Source: Thermoleophilia bacterium
GTDB lineage: Bacteria > Actinomycetota > Thermoleophilia > Miltoncostaeales > Miltoncostaeaceae
Direction: 5' to 3'
Assembly (NCBI GenBank): GCA_028285405.1
Contig: JANQPH010000049.1
Coordinates: forward strand, 1-48,670
DNA length: 48,670 nucleotides
In this document: positions 23,394 to 32,789 of the stretch, piece by piece
How positions within the stretch are numbered: position 1 is the first letter of the stretch
Layout: each line of letters starts with the position of its first letter
The notes under the pieces: model-generated
Database searches by the model: none
What the model was told of the DNA's origin: nothing
Seen by the model: only the letters and a program-made list of their open reading frames with translations
Program-made: the position numbers and the translations under genes

Positions 23394-24431
23394 GTGGATC
23401 GCAACCGACTCGAGGCGCTCCTCGCCGAGCTCGGTCAGCCCTCGTACCGCGCCCGGCAGGTGCTCGACGCCCGGCGCGCCGGTGCGGTGAGCTGGCCGGA
23501 TGTCACTGCGCTTCCGAAGGCGCTGCGAGCGCGCTTGGGCGGGGAGCTGTCGCTGTGGGCGCTGCAGCCGGAGGACGCGCAGGAGTCCGCCGACGGGACG
23601 ATCAAGTGGCGGATGCGCGGATCCGACGGCGTTACCGTCGAGACGGTCTTGATCGCCCACGATCGGGGGCGCCGCACCGTCTGCATCTCGAGCCAGGCCG
23701 GGTGCGCGCTCGGGTGTCGCTTCTGCGCAACGGGGCTGGCCGGGCCCGGCCGCGACCTCTCAGCGGACGAGATCGCCGACCAGGCCGAGTTCGCCGCCGC
23801 CCAGGCGGCGACGCGCGGCGCGCGCCTCGGCAACGTCGTCTTCATGGGGATGGGAGAGCCGCTCCAGAACCTCGAGGCCGTCCTGGGCGGCGTGCGCACG
23901 CTTCGCTCCGTCGACGGGCTCGGCCTGTCGGGTCGTCGGATCGCGATCTCGACCGTCGGCTGGGTGCCGGGGATCCGGGCGCTCGCCGAATCGGGCGAGC
24001 CGGTGCGTCTGGCTGTCTCGCTCCACGGCTCGGACGACGCCACCCGCTCGGAGCTGATGCCGATCAACACCCGGTGGCCGATCGCCAGCCTCCTCGCCGA
24101 GTGTCGGCGCTACTGCGACACGACGGGCCGGCGTGTCTTCATCGAATACCTGCTGCTCGACGGCGTGAACGATGCGCCCGCGGACGCCCGCCGGCTGGCG
24201 GAGCTCCTTCGGGACGGGCGGTTCCATGTGAACCTGATCGAGTACAACCCGACGGGGACGCCGTATCGGGCGAGTCCCGGCGACGCGCGTGAGCGGTTTC
24301 GGGCGGCGCTGGCCGCCGCCGGGATCGAGGCGTCGGTTCGTCGCTCGCGCGGCGCCGACGTCGACGCCGCGTGCGGTCAGCTCGCCGGTCGGTCCGAACC
24401 GACGTTGCAGCTGGCGAGCTCGGCGAAGTAG
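23394..24431 (+). CDS. rlmN: 23S rRNA (adenine2503-C2)-methyltransferase RlmN
   Basis: 345 residues. Radical-SAM enzyme that methylates C2 of A2503 in 23S rRNA and A37 of some tRNAs. N-terminal HhH-like domain (1-90); the cluster motif CALGCRFC; GNVVFMGMGEPLQN; RIAISTVGWVPGIR; LAVSLHGSDD; EYLLLDGVND; and the C-terminal DVDAACGQL with its Cys. GTG 23394 is chosen from the leaderless box; ATG 23382 gives four extra residues. The last 55 bases, coding a tail beyond the conserved CGQL, overlap the convergent peroxiredoxin gene on the opposite strand. Confidence 0.95.
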   Translation: MDRNRLEALLAELGQPSYRARQVLDARRAGAVSWPDVTALPKALRARLGGELSLWALQPEDAQESADGTIKWRMRGSDGVTVETVLIAHDRGRRTVCISSQAGCALGCRFCATGLAGPGRDLSADEIADQAEFAAAQAATRGARLGNVVFMGMGEPLQNLEAVLGGVRTLRSVDGLGLSGRRIAISTVGWVPGIRALAESGEPVRLAVSLHGSDDATRSELMPINTRWPIASLLAECRRYCDTTGRRVFIEYLLLDGVNDAPADARRLAELLRDGRFHVNLIEYNPTGTPYRASPGDARERFRAALAAAGIEASVRRSRGADVDAACGQLAGRSEPTLQLASSAK

Positions 24432-24868
24432 TCCTCCTCGAGGATGTCCTGGCCGGGGTTGTCGGTCAGGACGACGCTACGCACGACGCCGGCCTTGTCG
24501 ATCACGAACGTCGCCCGGCCCGAGACCCCGAAGCGGTCGAGGTAGACCCCGTATTCGGTCGCCACCGCGCCCTTCGGCTCGAAGTCCGCGAGCAGCAGGG
24601 TGCCGTCCAGGCCGAGCGATTCCGCGAACGCCCGCAGGCTGTCGCTGTTGTCGACCGAGACACCGATCACCTGCGCGTCCTCACCCGCAAAGCGCCCCTC
24701 GTTCTCGCCGATGCGGGTGAACTGTCCGGTGCAGACGTTGCTGAACGCGGCGGGAAAGAACGACAGGACGACGTTCTTCTCGCCCCGGAAGGACCAGAGG
24801 GTCACGTCCTCGTCGTGGTGGCTCCTCAGGGTGAAGTCCGGCGCCTGCTGGCCCACGGCGACCGCCAT
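24377..24868 (-). CDS. AhpE-type peroxiredoxin
   Basis: 163 residues. Reduces H2O2, organic peroxides or peroxynitrite through a peroxidatic Cys. The active site reads FFPAAFSNVC (Pro 39, Ser 43, Cys 46), where Ser replaces the usual Thr of PxxxTxxC. The partner block GVSGRATFVID includes the conserved Arg. A second Cys lies close to the C-terminus (about residue 153), unlike 1-Cys AhpE; it could act in resolution. ATG 24868 is preceded by AGGGAG at 5 bases, with a TACGCT -10 candidate upstream. The 3' end overlaps rlmN antisense. Confidence 0.92.
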   Translation of the reverse strand: MAVAVGQQAPDFTLRSHHDEDVTLWSFRGEKNVVLSFFPAAFSNVCTGQFTRIGENEGRFAGEDAQVIGVSVDNSDSLRAFAESLGLDGTLLLADFEPKGAVATEYGVYLDRFGVSGRATFVIDKAGVVRSVVLTDNPGQDILEEDYFAELASCNVGSDRPAS

Positions 24869-24963
24869 CGCGTCTCCCTCCGCTCGTTGGATCGGAGCGT
24901 ATCTCGGGTTCGGGCTCGGCCCGGGGAGAGCCGCCGAGAAGTGAAGGCGGCGCGCCCTTCGAC

Positions 24964-24969
24964 TACTCT
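24964..24969 (+). promoter_or_regulatory. -10 box of a leaderless transcript
   Basis: TACTCT, 6 bases before GTG 24976, serving the small membrane protein and the coupled IscX-like gene. Confidence 0.45.
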
Positions 24970-24975
24970 CGAACC

Positions 24976-25242
24976 GTGGCCGAGCAACGGACGGCTCCAG
25001 AGCGAGAGCGGCCCGCCGAGCGCGTGTCGGCTCCGGCGGTCACTCGGGAGGAGCCCGAGCAGCCGACCCGCCCCCCCGGCGCCGGCTGGGAGCTCGGCGC
25101 CGCCGGGCTCGGCAAGGTGTCGTGGGCAGCCCTGGCGGTGCTCCTGATCGTCATCGGGATCGTGTTGCTCCTCGCCGGCTACGTCGGCTACGGAGCGATG
25201 ATCCTCGTGCTGGCCGCCGCCGCCGGAGTCAACCTGATTTGA
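24976..25242 (+). CDS. small membrane protein, unknown function
   Basis: 88 residues. The first 45 are hydrophilic and rich in Glu, Arg and Pro; two adjacent hydrophobic segments (about 49-68 and 70-87) form a short hairpin with a Tyr-Gly turn. No family recognised. GTG 24976 follows a leaderless -10 box. The stop overlaps the TTG start of the IscX-like gene by 4 bases (TTGA), so the two are probably co-translated. Confidence 0.6.
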   Translation: MAEQRTAPERERPAERVSAPAVTREEPEQPTRPPGAGWELGAAGLGKVSWAALAVLLIVIGIVLLLAGYVGYGAMILVLAAAAGVNLI

Positions 25243-25424
25243 CGTCGCCGCTCGACGCGGACGCGATCGCGGAACGGCTCCACAGCGACCATCCCGACGT
25301 CGAGCCGCTCGATGTCGACGGTCAGACGCTACGCGGGTGGGTCGCCGCGACCGGTGCCGACCCCGAGAACGGCGATCTGCTGGGCGAGGTCGTCGCCGCG
25401 TGGGAGGCGCTGCTTCCCGGCTGA
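25239..25424 (+). CDS. IscX-like small acidic protein
   Basis: 61 residues. The pattern D-x3-IAE-L, HPDVEPLDV, LRGWV, a DPEN-type acidic turn and a final helix ending VVAAWEALL follows E. coli IscX (YfhJ) in order and length (66 residues there). IscX is a small acidic adaptor that binds the desulfurase IscS and iron during Fe-S cluster assembly. No other isc or suf gene is in the window. The start is TTG 25239 in a 4-base overlap with the upstream stop. The last 96 bases overlap lipB on the other strand. Confidence 0.6.
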   Translation: MTSPLDADAIAERLHSDHPDVEPLDVDGQTLRGWVAATGADPENGDLLGEVVAAWEALLPG

Positions 25425-26102
25425 CGTGGTCTCGAGCAGGTCGTCGAGCTCCGCGGGCTCGGGGACCAGCTGGAGCTGATCGGCGAGCGCGTCGAGCAGG
25501 CGCGATTCGGTCGTCGTGCGATCCGGGCTCGCACCTTCGGCGGCGAGTGACGTCGCCGGGACCCCCGGTGCCCCGCAGGCCGTCATCTGCGCATACCAGT
25601 CGAGGTCGGGGTCCCGGTTCAGCGCGAGTCCGTGCAGGCTGACGCCGCCCGACACCCTGACCCCCACGCTCCCGAGTTTGCGCGTCTGCACGTAGGCGCC
25701 GTGGTCGGCGTGGTCGGCGCGGATGCCCGAGACGCCCATCCCCTCGGCCGCATGGGCGGTCGCCTCGACGAGGGCCGCGACGAAGCTGCGCACGGATCCA
25801 CCCGTGAGCTCGCGCAGGCCCGCGATGACGTAGGCGGTGGTCTGGCCCGGGCCGTGCCAGGTCATCTGCCCACCCCGGTCGAGCTGCACGAAGCTCGCGC
25901 CGCGCGCGGCCAGCTCGGCGTCGCTCAGCCACAGGTCGCCGCGCGGGCCGTGCCGGCCGGTCGTGTAGACGGGATCGTGCTCGAGGAGCCAGATCACGTC
26001 GAGCAGCTCACCCGCCCGGCGGGCGTCGGCCAGCGCCCGCTGGATCCCCCACGCCTCGACGAGACCGATCCGGCTCGTTCGGATCACGTAGGCGCTTCTC
26101 AC
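25329..26102 (-). CDS. lipB: octanoyltransferase (lipoate biosynthesis)
   Basis: 257 residues. Transfers octanoyl from ACP to lipoyl domains, the first step of lipoate assembly; the E1 genes at 47155 and 48075 belong to a complex type that needs lipoate. Motifs: LLEHDPVYTTGRHG, RGGQMTWHGPGQ, RKLGSVGVRV with the catalytic Lys, SLHGLALN, and the catalytic Cys in ACGAPG. GTG 26102 overlaps the acetyltransferase stop by 4 bases. The C-terminal 30 residues exceed the conserved core and are encoded opposite the IscX-like gene. Confidence 0.93.
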   Translation of the reverse strand: MRSAYVIRTSRIGLVEAWGIQRALADARRAGELLDVIWLLEHDPVYTTGRHGPRGDLWLSDAELAARGASFVQLDRGGQMTWHGPGQTTAYVIAGLRELTGGSVRSFVAALVEATAHAAEGMGVSGIRADHADHGAYVQTRKLGSVGVRVSGGVSLHGLALNRDPDLDWYAQMTACGAPGVPATSLAAEGASPDRTTTESRLLDALADQLQLVPEPAELDDLLETTSAGKQRLPRGDDLAQQIAVLGVGTGRGDPPA

Positions 26103-26623
26103 GCGGATCCCCCCTCACCTGCCCCGAGGTGGCGCTCGACCAGCGTGACGTTGCGCCAGCGTCCGTCGATGCGCCCATGGGCCTCGTGTGTCCCGACGAC
26201 GCGAAACCCCGCCTGCTCGGCCAGTCGCAGGCCGGCGGTGTTCTCGGGGAGGATCATCCCGACGAGCTTCCAGTAGCCGTGGTCGGGTGCGATGCCGATC
26301 AGGTGGGAGAGCATCTGCGCTCCGATGCCCCTCGCGCGTGCCTCGGTCCGAACGTAGACGGTGTACTCGGCGACCCCCGAGTACCAGTCCCGATGAGAGT
26401 AGGGCGCAAGCGCGCTCCAGGCGATGGCGCCGTCTGCAGGATCCTCCCCCACGAACACCGGCGCCGTGTCCGGACGGGCCGCGAGCCACGCCCGCCGTTC
26501 GGCGGGTCCGTGCGTGCCCGAGGCGAACGTGGCGATCCCGGTGGCGATGGCCTCGTCGTAGATCTCGCCGATCGCGTCGGCGTCCGCCGGGGTCGCCTGG
26601 CGAATCGTGACGTCGGCAGCCAT
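26099..26623 (-). CDS. GNAT N-acetyltransferase, phosphinothricin-acetyltransferase-like
   Basis: 174 residues. PAT-like GNAT: VTIRQATPADADAI at the N-terminus, the AEYTVYVRTEARARGIG block that binds acetyl-CoA (R/Q-x2-G-x-G/A is ARGIGAQM here), then ILPENTAGLRLAEQAGF and GRIDGRWRNVTLVER. Family members acetylate small amines such as phosphinothricin, methionine sulfoximine or amino acids. ATG 26623 has a TAGGTT box 6 bases upstream on the same strand and no ribosome binding site. Its stop overlaps the lipB start, so lipB is expressed from this promoter. Confidence 0.88.
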   Translation of the reverse strand: MAADVTIRQATPADADAIGEIYDEAIATGIATFASGTHGPAERRAWLAARPDTAPVFVGEDPADGAIAWSALAPYSHRDWYSGVAEYTVYVRTEARARGIGAQMLSHLIGIAPDHGYWKLVGMILPENTAGLRLAEQAGFRVVGTHEAHGRIDGRWRNVTLVERHLGAGEGGSA

Positions 26624-26629
26624 CGCGGC

Positions 26630-26635
26630 AACCTA
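26630..26635 (-). promoter_or_regulatory. -10 box of a leaderless transcript (GNAT-lipB)
   Basis: TAGGTT on the minus strand, 6 bases before ATG 26623. The terminator hairpin of the upstream htrA gene ends just in front of it. Confidence 0.45.
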
Positions 26636-26640
26636 GCGCC

Positions 26641-26657
26641 TGACCCGTGGCGACGGG

Positions 26658-26660
<3 letters not shown>
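26641..26660 (-). terminator. hairpin terminator of htrA
   Basis: TGACCCGT (26641-26648) and ACGGGTCA (26653-26660) form a perfect 8-bp stem around GGCG. The htrA stop codon (26658-26660) is part of the stem. No T-run follows. Confidence 0.55.
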
Positions 26661-27920
<1,260 letters not shown>

Positions 27921-28060
27921 ACCGCTCCGGGTGGTCGACGACGATCGAGAGTCACGGTACTCGGCCTGCGGCAAAGGCCGGCGGGCCTCGGGAGCGCCGG
28001 AACGGCATCGCGGGCCATTGCGCGTGGACCTTCGGGGAAGATGCCGGTGGGTTTGCGGGC

Positions 28061-28066
28061 TACGAT
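28061..28066 (+). promoter_or_regulatory. candidate -10 box of the response-regulator operon
   Basis: TACGAT, about 74 bases before TTG 28140. The leader then contains the ribosome binding site GAGGAG. Confidence 0.35.
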
Positions 28067-28139
28067 CGGGAGAGCCGCAACGGCATGCGGCTCATGGCAC
28101 GTTCAGCCGCCTGCCCGCCGGCGCACGCGAGGAGCACCG

Positions 28140-28847
28140 TTGTCAGAGCGAATCCTGCTCGTCGAGGACGACAAGTCGATCCGAACGATCGTTGAGTACG
28201 CGCTCCAGGACGCCGGCTTCGAGGTGGTGAGCGTCGAGCGCGGGGATGCGGCGCTCGAGAGCGTCGCCCACGACCGCGTCGACCTCGTGATCCTCGACCT
28301 GATGCTCCCCGGGATGGACGGCCTCGAGGTGTGCCGGCGCATCCGCGCCGAGCGGAGCATGCCGATCATCATCCTCTCGGCTCGCGGCGAGGAGCTCGAC
28401 AAGGTGCTCGGGCTCGAGCTCGGCGCGGACGACTACGTCACCAAGCCGTTCTCGCCCCGAGAGCTCGTGTCCAGGGTCAAGGCCAACCTGCGACGTGCCC
28501 GGCTCGAGCCGGACCGCAGCGAGCTCGTTCGCTCGGGGGATCTCGAGATCGATCCGGTCGCGCGCACGGTGCATCGAGCGGGCGCGGAGGTCGGGCTCAC
28601 CTACAGCGAGTTCGAGATCCTGAACAAGCTCGCCGGCTCGCCGCGTCGGGTGTTCACGCGCGAGGAGCTCATGAACCACCTGTGGGACGGCAACTTCTAC
28701 GGCGATCTGCGCTCGGTCGACGTCCACGTCCGGCACCTGCGTCAGAAGATCGAGGACGACCCGTCCAACCCGGCGCTGATACGCACCGTGCGCGGTGTCG
28801 GCTATGCGTTCGGCGGCGCCGAGGCACCCGCCCAGCCGCAGTCGTGA
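28140..28847 (+). CDS. OmpR/PhoB-family response regulator
   Basis: 235 residues. Receiver domain with acidic pocket E9-D10-D11, phospho-acceptor Asp 53 (LVILDLMLPGMDG) and Lys 102 (TKPF). The C-terminal winged helix (about 128-225) has LTYSEFEILNKL, REELMNHLW and SVDVHVRHLRQKIEDDP. TTG 28140 is taken as the start because GAGGAG lies 5 bases upstream and the protein then begins with the first receiver strand. The partner kinase starts 42 bases after the stop. Targets are unknown; phosphate or envelope stress are typical for this PhoB/MprA-like group. Confidence 0.93.
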   Translation: MSERILLVEDDKSIRTIVEYALQDAGFEVVSVERGDAALESVAHDRVDLVILDLMLPGMDGLEVCRRIRAERSMPIIILSARGEELDKVLGLELGADDYVTKPFSPRELVSRVKANLRRARLEPDRSELVRSGDLEIDPVARTVHRAGAEVGLTYSEFEILNKLAGSPRRVFTREELMNHLWDGNFYGDLRSVDVHVRHLRQKIEDDPSNPALIRTVRGVGYAFGGAEAPAQPQS

Positions 28848-28889
28848 GCGAGGTCGGCCCTGGCTGAGTCACGCCGGAGCGGGGGCACG

Positions 28890-30692
28890 ATGACCCTGCG
28901 GGGCCTGTTCGGGCTGCAGGGGCTGCTCGTGGCCGCGCTGGTCGTGGTGGGCTTTGCGGCCAGCCTCGCCGTGCTGCTCGTCGTGCTGCCGACGCTGGAG
29001 TCCAGCGTGAGCCGCGACCAGGCGGCGCGGCAGGCGGACGCGCTCAGCGAGCAGGTGCGGGCGATCGCCGCCCGGCGCGAGCTCGAGGCGCCGGTCACCA
29101 GAGAGGAGCTGCTCGACTTCGCCAGGGCCATGCGCGCCGCGACCGGCGGCGACGTGTTCGTCAGCTCCAACCAGAGCTTCGTGACGCCCGCGTACCAGGT
29201 GCAGCTCCCCGCGAACTCCGAGCTCCTGTCCCAGTTTCGGATCGGGCCGCTGCCGGCGCAGGTGACCGCCGATCGCGAGGCAGTCTCGGCCTCGGCGCCG
29301 CTTCAGATCGGCAACGGCCTCAGCACGACGAACACGGGCTTCGTCCAGGTCGCGACCCCGGTGTCGGGGCTGGCGCCCGAGCTCGCGGCCGTTCAGCGCC
29401 GGGTGATCGTGGCGGTGTTCCTCGTTCTCGCCCTGGCTGTCTTCGCGGGTCTCGCGCTCTCCCGCCTGATCGGCAAGCGAACGGCCCGCCTGGCCAAGAC
29501 CGCCTCCCAGCTGGCCGGCGGCGACCTGTCGGCCCGCGCTCCGCGCGAAGGGCCCGAGGAGCTGCGGATGCTCTCGGACGCGCTCAACCTCATGGCGGGG
29601 CGGGTCGAGGGGCTCGTCAGCGACATCACCCACGAGCGCGATCGCGCGCAGGCGATGATCGGCTCGCTCGAGGAGGGTGTGATCGCCGTCGGTCCCGGGG
29701 GCGGCGTGACCGTCGCGAACGAGGCCGCGTACCAGTTCCTCGGAGTCCCGTCGGGTGCGCAGTTCCTTCGCATCGAGGAGCTGCCCCTCCCGATCGCCGA
29801 GGCAGCTCGGGCGGTGCTCGATCTCGACTCCCCGTCGACCGCCGTCCGGCAGGTCGCGCTTCCAGGTGGCATCGAGGCGGATCTCACCGCGGTGCGGCTG
29901 TCGGGCGAGGGCGCGGGCGCGGTGCTCGCGTTGCGCGACGTCACCGAGGCCCGGCGCCTCGAGCGCGCCCGGCGCGATCTGGTGGCCAACGTCTCGCACG
30001 AGCTCAAGACCCCGCTCGCCGCGATCCGTGGATTCGAGGAGCTGCTCGAGGATCCGACGCTCGACGAGGCGCATCGCACCGAGTTTCTCGGGATGATGCG
30101 GGGCGAGATCACCCGTCTCGAGCGCCTGGTCGAGGAGCAGCTGCAGTTGGCTCGGCTGGATGCGGGCGCGCTGCCGATGGAGATCGGCTCGGTCGACCTC
30201 GGCGACCTCGCGGCGGGCGTCGCCGAGCCGCGCCGCGTGCTCGCCGAGCGCGACGGGGTGGAGCTGACCGTGCGCGTGGTGCCGAGGACGCCGGTGATGG
30301 CGCGCGCGGATGGCGCTCGCGTCGAGCAGATCCTTCTGATCCTGCTCGACAACGCCCAGCGCCATGCCGGTGGCAACATCCGAGTCGTGGTGAGCCGGGA
30401 GGGGGGCAGCGCGGTCGTGGACGTCGTCGACGACGGCCACGGCATCCCGCCCGAGGACCAGGAGACGGTGTTCGATCGCTTCTACCGGCGCGACGCCTCC
30501 CGCTCCCGGCCCGGGGCCGGCCTGGGGCTCGCGATCGCTCGTGGCCTCGCCGTGGCACAGGACGGCGAGCTGACCCTCGAGTCCGAGGTCGGTGTCGGGA
30601 GCACGTTCAGCCTGCGGCTGCCGCTCGACGACGACTCGGTCGAGCCCGCGCGGGGCGACGAGGAGCGGACTGACACGATGGTCCTGAAGTGA
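28890..30692 (+). CDS. sensor histidine kinase (HAMP, PAS, HisKA, HATPase)
   Basis: 600 residues. Membrane helices at about 10-34 and 171-194 flank an outer sensor domain of about 130 residues. HAMP (195-245), a PAS-like domain (250-350), the phospho-accepting His 370 in NVSHELKTPLAAIRGF, then the ATP-binding domain with N488 (LLDNAQRHA), DDGHGIP (514-520) and GAGLGLAIA (542-550). The architecture is PhoR-like. All catalytic boxes are intact. The stop overlaps GTG 30689 of the SDR gene, so the kinase, SDR and glycerate kinase are translationally linked. Confidence 0.93.
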   Translation: MTLRGLFGLQGLLVAALVVVGFAASLAVLLVVLPTLESSVSRDQAARQADALSEQVRAIAARRELEAPVTREELLDFARAMRAATGGDVFVSSNQSFVTPAYQVQLPANSELLSQFRIGPLPAQVTADREAVSASAPLQIGNGLSTTNTGFVQVATPVSGLAPELAAVQRRVIVAVFLVLALAVFAGLALSRLIGKRTARLAKTASQLAGGDLSARAPREGPEELRMLSDALNLMAGRVEGLVSDITHERDRAQAMIGSLEEGVIAVGPGGGVTVANEAAYQFLGVPSGAQFLRIEELPLPIAEAARAVLDLDSPSTAVRQVALPGGIEADLTAVRLSGEGAGAVLALRDVTEARRLERARRDLVANVSHELKTPLAAIRGFEELLEDPTLDEAHRTEFLGMMRGEITRLERLVEEQLQLARLDAGALPMEIGSVDLGDLAAGVAEPRRVLAERDGVELTVRVVPRTPVMARADGARVEQILLILLDNAQRHAGGNIRVVVSREGGSAVVDVVDDGHGIPPEDQETVFDRFYRRDASRSRPGAGLGLAIARGLAVAQDGELTLESEVGVGSTFSLRLPLDDDSVEPARGDEERTDTMVLK

Positions 30693-31543
30693 GCCCCGAC
30701 CCCGCGCAGCAGCCGACCGTCCTCATCACCGGTGCGTCCCGTGGCATCGGGCGGGCGTCCGTCGACGCCTTTCTGGAGCGGGGCTGGCGGGTCGCCGCCG
30801 GTGTCCGAGACCCGAGCGGTGTGCCCGATCTGACCGACGCTCCCGGCGTCGAGGTCGTCCACGTCGACCTCGCGGACGAGGCGACGATCCCAGACGGCGT
30901 GCGGGCCGCCGAGGCGTTCGCCGGAGGTGCGCTCGGGGCCGTCGTCTCGAACGCCGCCTGGGCGCTGGCCGGCGCGGTCGAGGACGTCGACCTCGATGCG
31001 GCCCGCGAGGAGTTCCAGGTGAACCTCTTCGGCGGGGTCGCCGTGCTCCAGGCAGCGCTCCCGGCCATGCGAGCGGCGCGGGCCGGTTCCGTGGTCTTCG
31101 TCTCGTCGATCGCCGCCCGGGTGACCCATCCGCTCCTCGGGATGTACTGCGCGAGCAAGTACGCCCTCCGCTCGATCGCCGAGGCCCTCTCGCTCGAGGT
31201 GCGACCGTTCGGGATCAGGGTCACGATGGTGGAGCCCGGGATGGTCGGCACCGAGTTCGCGGCGTCGACGACCGCGACGGGGTCGATCACCGACCCGGAC
31301 GGGCCGTATTCGGGCCTCTTCGGGGAGCTGAGGGCGGGCTTCGGCGAGTGGCGGCGGGTGCACGAGGTCCCGGGCGAGCTGGTCGCCGAGGCCGTGGTGC
31401 GGGCGACGATCGAGCCCGAGACCCCGCTTGCGGTGCTCGTCGGTGACGACGCGGCGTGGCTCTCGCACGAGCGCGAGACCCGTGACGACGCCTCGTTCAA
31501 CAGCCAGCTGCTCGAGTTCCTGCAGATCCGGGAGCACCGGTGA
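30689..31543 (+). CDS. short-chain dehydrogenase/reductase
   Basis: 284 residues, classical SDR. NAD(P)-binding TGASRGIGRAS, VVSNAAWAL (NNAG position reads SNAA), the catalytic Ser in FVSSIAA, and YCASKYAL with Tyr and Lys. The R after the Gly-rich loop and the VAAGVRDP strand suggest NADPH preference (inference). Substrate unknown. GTG 30689 overlaps the kinase stop, and its stop overlaps GTG 31540, placing a metabolic pair downstream of a two-component system. Confidence 0.87.
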   Translation: MSPDPAQQPTVLITGASRGIGRASVDAFLERGWRVAAGVRDPSGVPDLTDAPGVEVVHVDLADEATIPDGVRAAEAFAGGALGAVVSNAAWALAGAVEDVDLDAAREEFQVNLFGGVAVLQAALPAMRAARAGSVVFVSSIAARVTHPLLGMYCASKYALRSIAEALSLEVRPFGIRVTMVEPGMVGTEFAASTTATGSITDPDGPYSGLFGELRAGFGEWRRVHEVPGELVAEAVVRATIEPETPLAVLVGDDAAWLSHERETRDDASFNSQLLEFLQIREHR

Positions 31544-32751
31544 GCCAGGCCGGCTCGGGCCACGTCGTCGTGGCGCCGGCCCACTTCAAGGACGCCCTCT
31601 CCGCTCCACGCGCCGCGCGGGCGATCGCCGCCGGCATCCGCCTCGTCGCGCCAGGGGTCGAGACGCTCGAGCGACCGATGGCGGATGGGGGCGAGGGGAC
31701 CCTCGACGCGCTGGTCGCCGCCGGCGACGGCAGCCGGCGTGGCGTCGGGGTGCGGGATCCACTGGGGCGTCCGGTCGCGGCGGATCTGGGGCTCGTTCCG
31801 GGGGGAACGGCGGTCGTCGAGCTCGCGCGGGCATCGGGGCTGGAGCTGCTGAGCGAGACGGAGCGCGATGCGCTTCGCACGAACACGCTGGGTGTCGGCG
31901 ATCTCATCCGTGAGGCGCTCGAGCTGGGCGCGACGCGGATCGTCGTCGGGCTCGGTGGGAGCGCGACCAACGACGCCGGTCTGGGTGCCGCGCACGCGCT
32001 CGGCGTGCGGTTCCTCGATCGAGACGGCGAGCAGCTGCTGCCCTGCGGGGCGAACCTGCACGAGATCGCGACCATCGACACGGCCGGCCTCGACCCGCGC
32101 GTCGCCGACGTCCAGATCGACCTCGCGTGTGACGTGGACGTGCCGTTCCACGGGCCGGCCGGGGCGGCCGCCACCTTCGGGCCGCAGAAGGGCGCGAACG
32201 AGGAGGCGGTATCGCACCTCGATCGCGGCCTCGCGCACGTGGCGCAGGTGCTCGGTGCCGTGAGCGGCGTCGACGTGGCGTCGGTGCCGAACGCCGGCGC
32301 CGCGGGCGGCACGGCGGGTGGGCTCGCCGCGCTGCTCGGCGCGCGACCCACCGGTGGCGCCCAGCTGGTGATCGAGGCCAGCGGGCTCGAGGCGGACCTG
32401 CTCGGCGCGGCGCTGTGCGTGACCGGCGAGGGGCGCCTCGACGAGCAGACTGCGCATGGCAAGGCTCCCGCCGCGGTCGCCAGCGCCGCGGGAGCGGTTG
32501 GTGTGCCGTGCGTCGGGGTGGCGGGCCAGCTTCGCCTCGGCCCGAGAGGCGCCCGTGAGCTCGGCTTCGCGGCGGCGCTTCCGATCGGCCGGGAGCCACG
32601 GGCGCTCGCCGACGCGCTCTCGGCCACCGAGACCGACCTCGCGGCGATGGGCGCGGCCATCGGCGGCCTTGCGCGCCTCGGCGCCACCGATGGGGAGCGG
32701 CGACGGGCACGCCCGTCCGGTCCGTCCGGCCGGTGGAAGCTCGAGGGCTGA
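31540..32751 (+). CDS. glycerate 2-kinase (GarK/GlxK family)
   Basis: 403 residues. Family blocks: VAPAHFKDALSAPRAARAI (usually PDSFKGSLSA), ERPMADGGEGTLDAL, LGGSATNDAGLGAAHALG, FGPQKGAN, and the C-terminal VTGEGRLDEQTAHGKAP. Phosphorylates D-glycerate with ATP, feeding lower glycolysis. His replaces Ser in the opening FKDALSA segment, and a charged C-terminal extension of about 20 residues is unusual. GTG 31540 overlaps the SDR stop by 4 bases; the SDR could supply or use a related hydroxy acid (inference). Confidence 0.9.
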   Translation: MSQAGSGHVVVAPAHFKDALSAPRAARAIAAGIRLVAPGVETLERPMADGGEGTLDALVAAGDGSRRGVGVRDPLGRPVAADLGLVPGGTAVVELARASGLELLSETERDALRTNTLGVGDLIREALELGATRIVVGLGGSATNDAGLGAAHALGVRFLDRDGEQLLPCGANLHEIATIDTAGLDPRVADVQIDLACDVDVPFHGPAGAAATFGPQKGANEEAVSHLDRGLAHVAQVLGAVSGVDVASVPNAGAAGGTAGGLAALLGARPTGGAQLVIEASGLEADLLGAALCVTGEGRLDEQTAHGKAPAAVASAAGAVGVPCVGVAGQLRLGPRGARELGFAAALPIGREPRALADALSATETDLAAMGAAIGGLARLGATDGERRRARPSGPSGRWKLEG

Positions 32752-32775
32752 CCGGGGCCCGAGCGCTGCCCTTGG

Positions 32776-32781
32776 TACCGT
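32776..32781 (+). promoter_or_regulatory. -10 box, near-leaderless rmlA
   Basis: TACCGT, 8 bases before GTG 32790. It marks a new transcription unit after glycerate kinase, with only 38 bases between the genes. Confidence 0.4.
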
Positions 32782-32789
32782 CACCGGCT

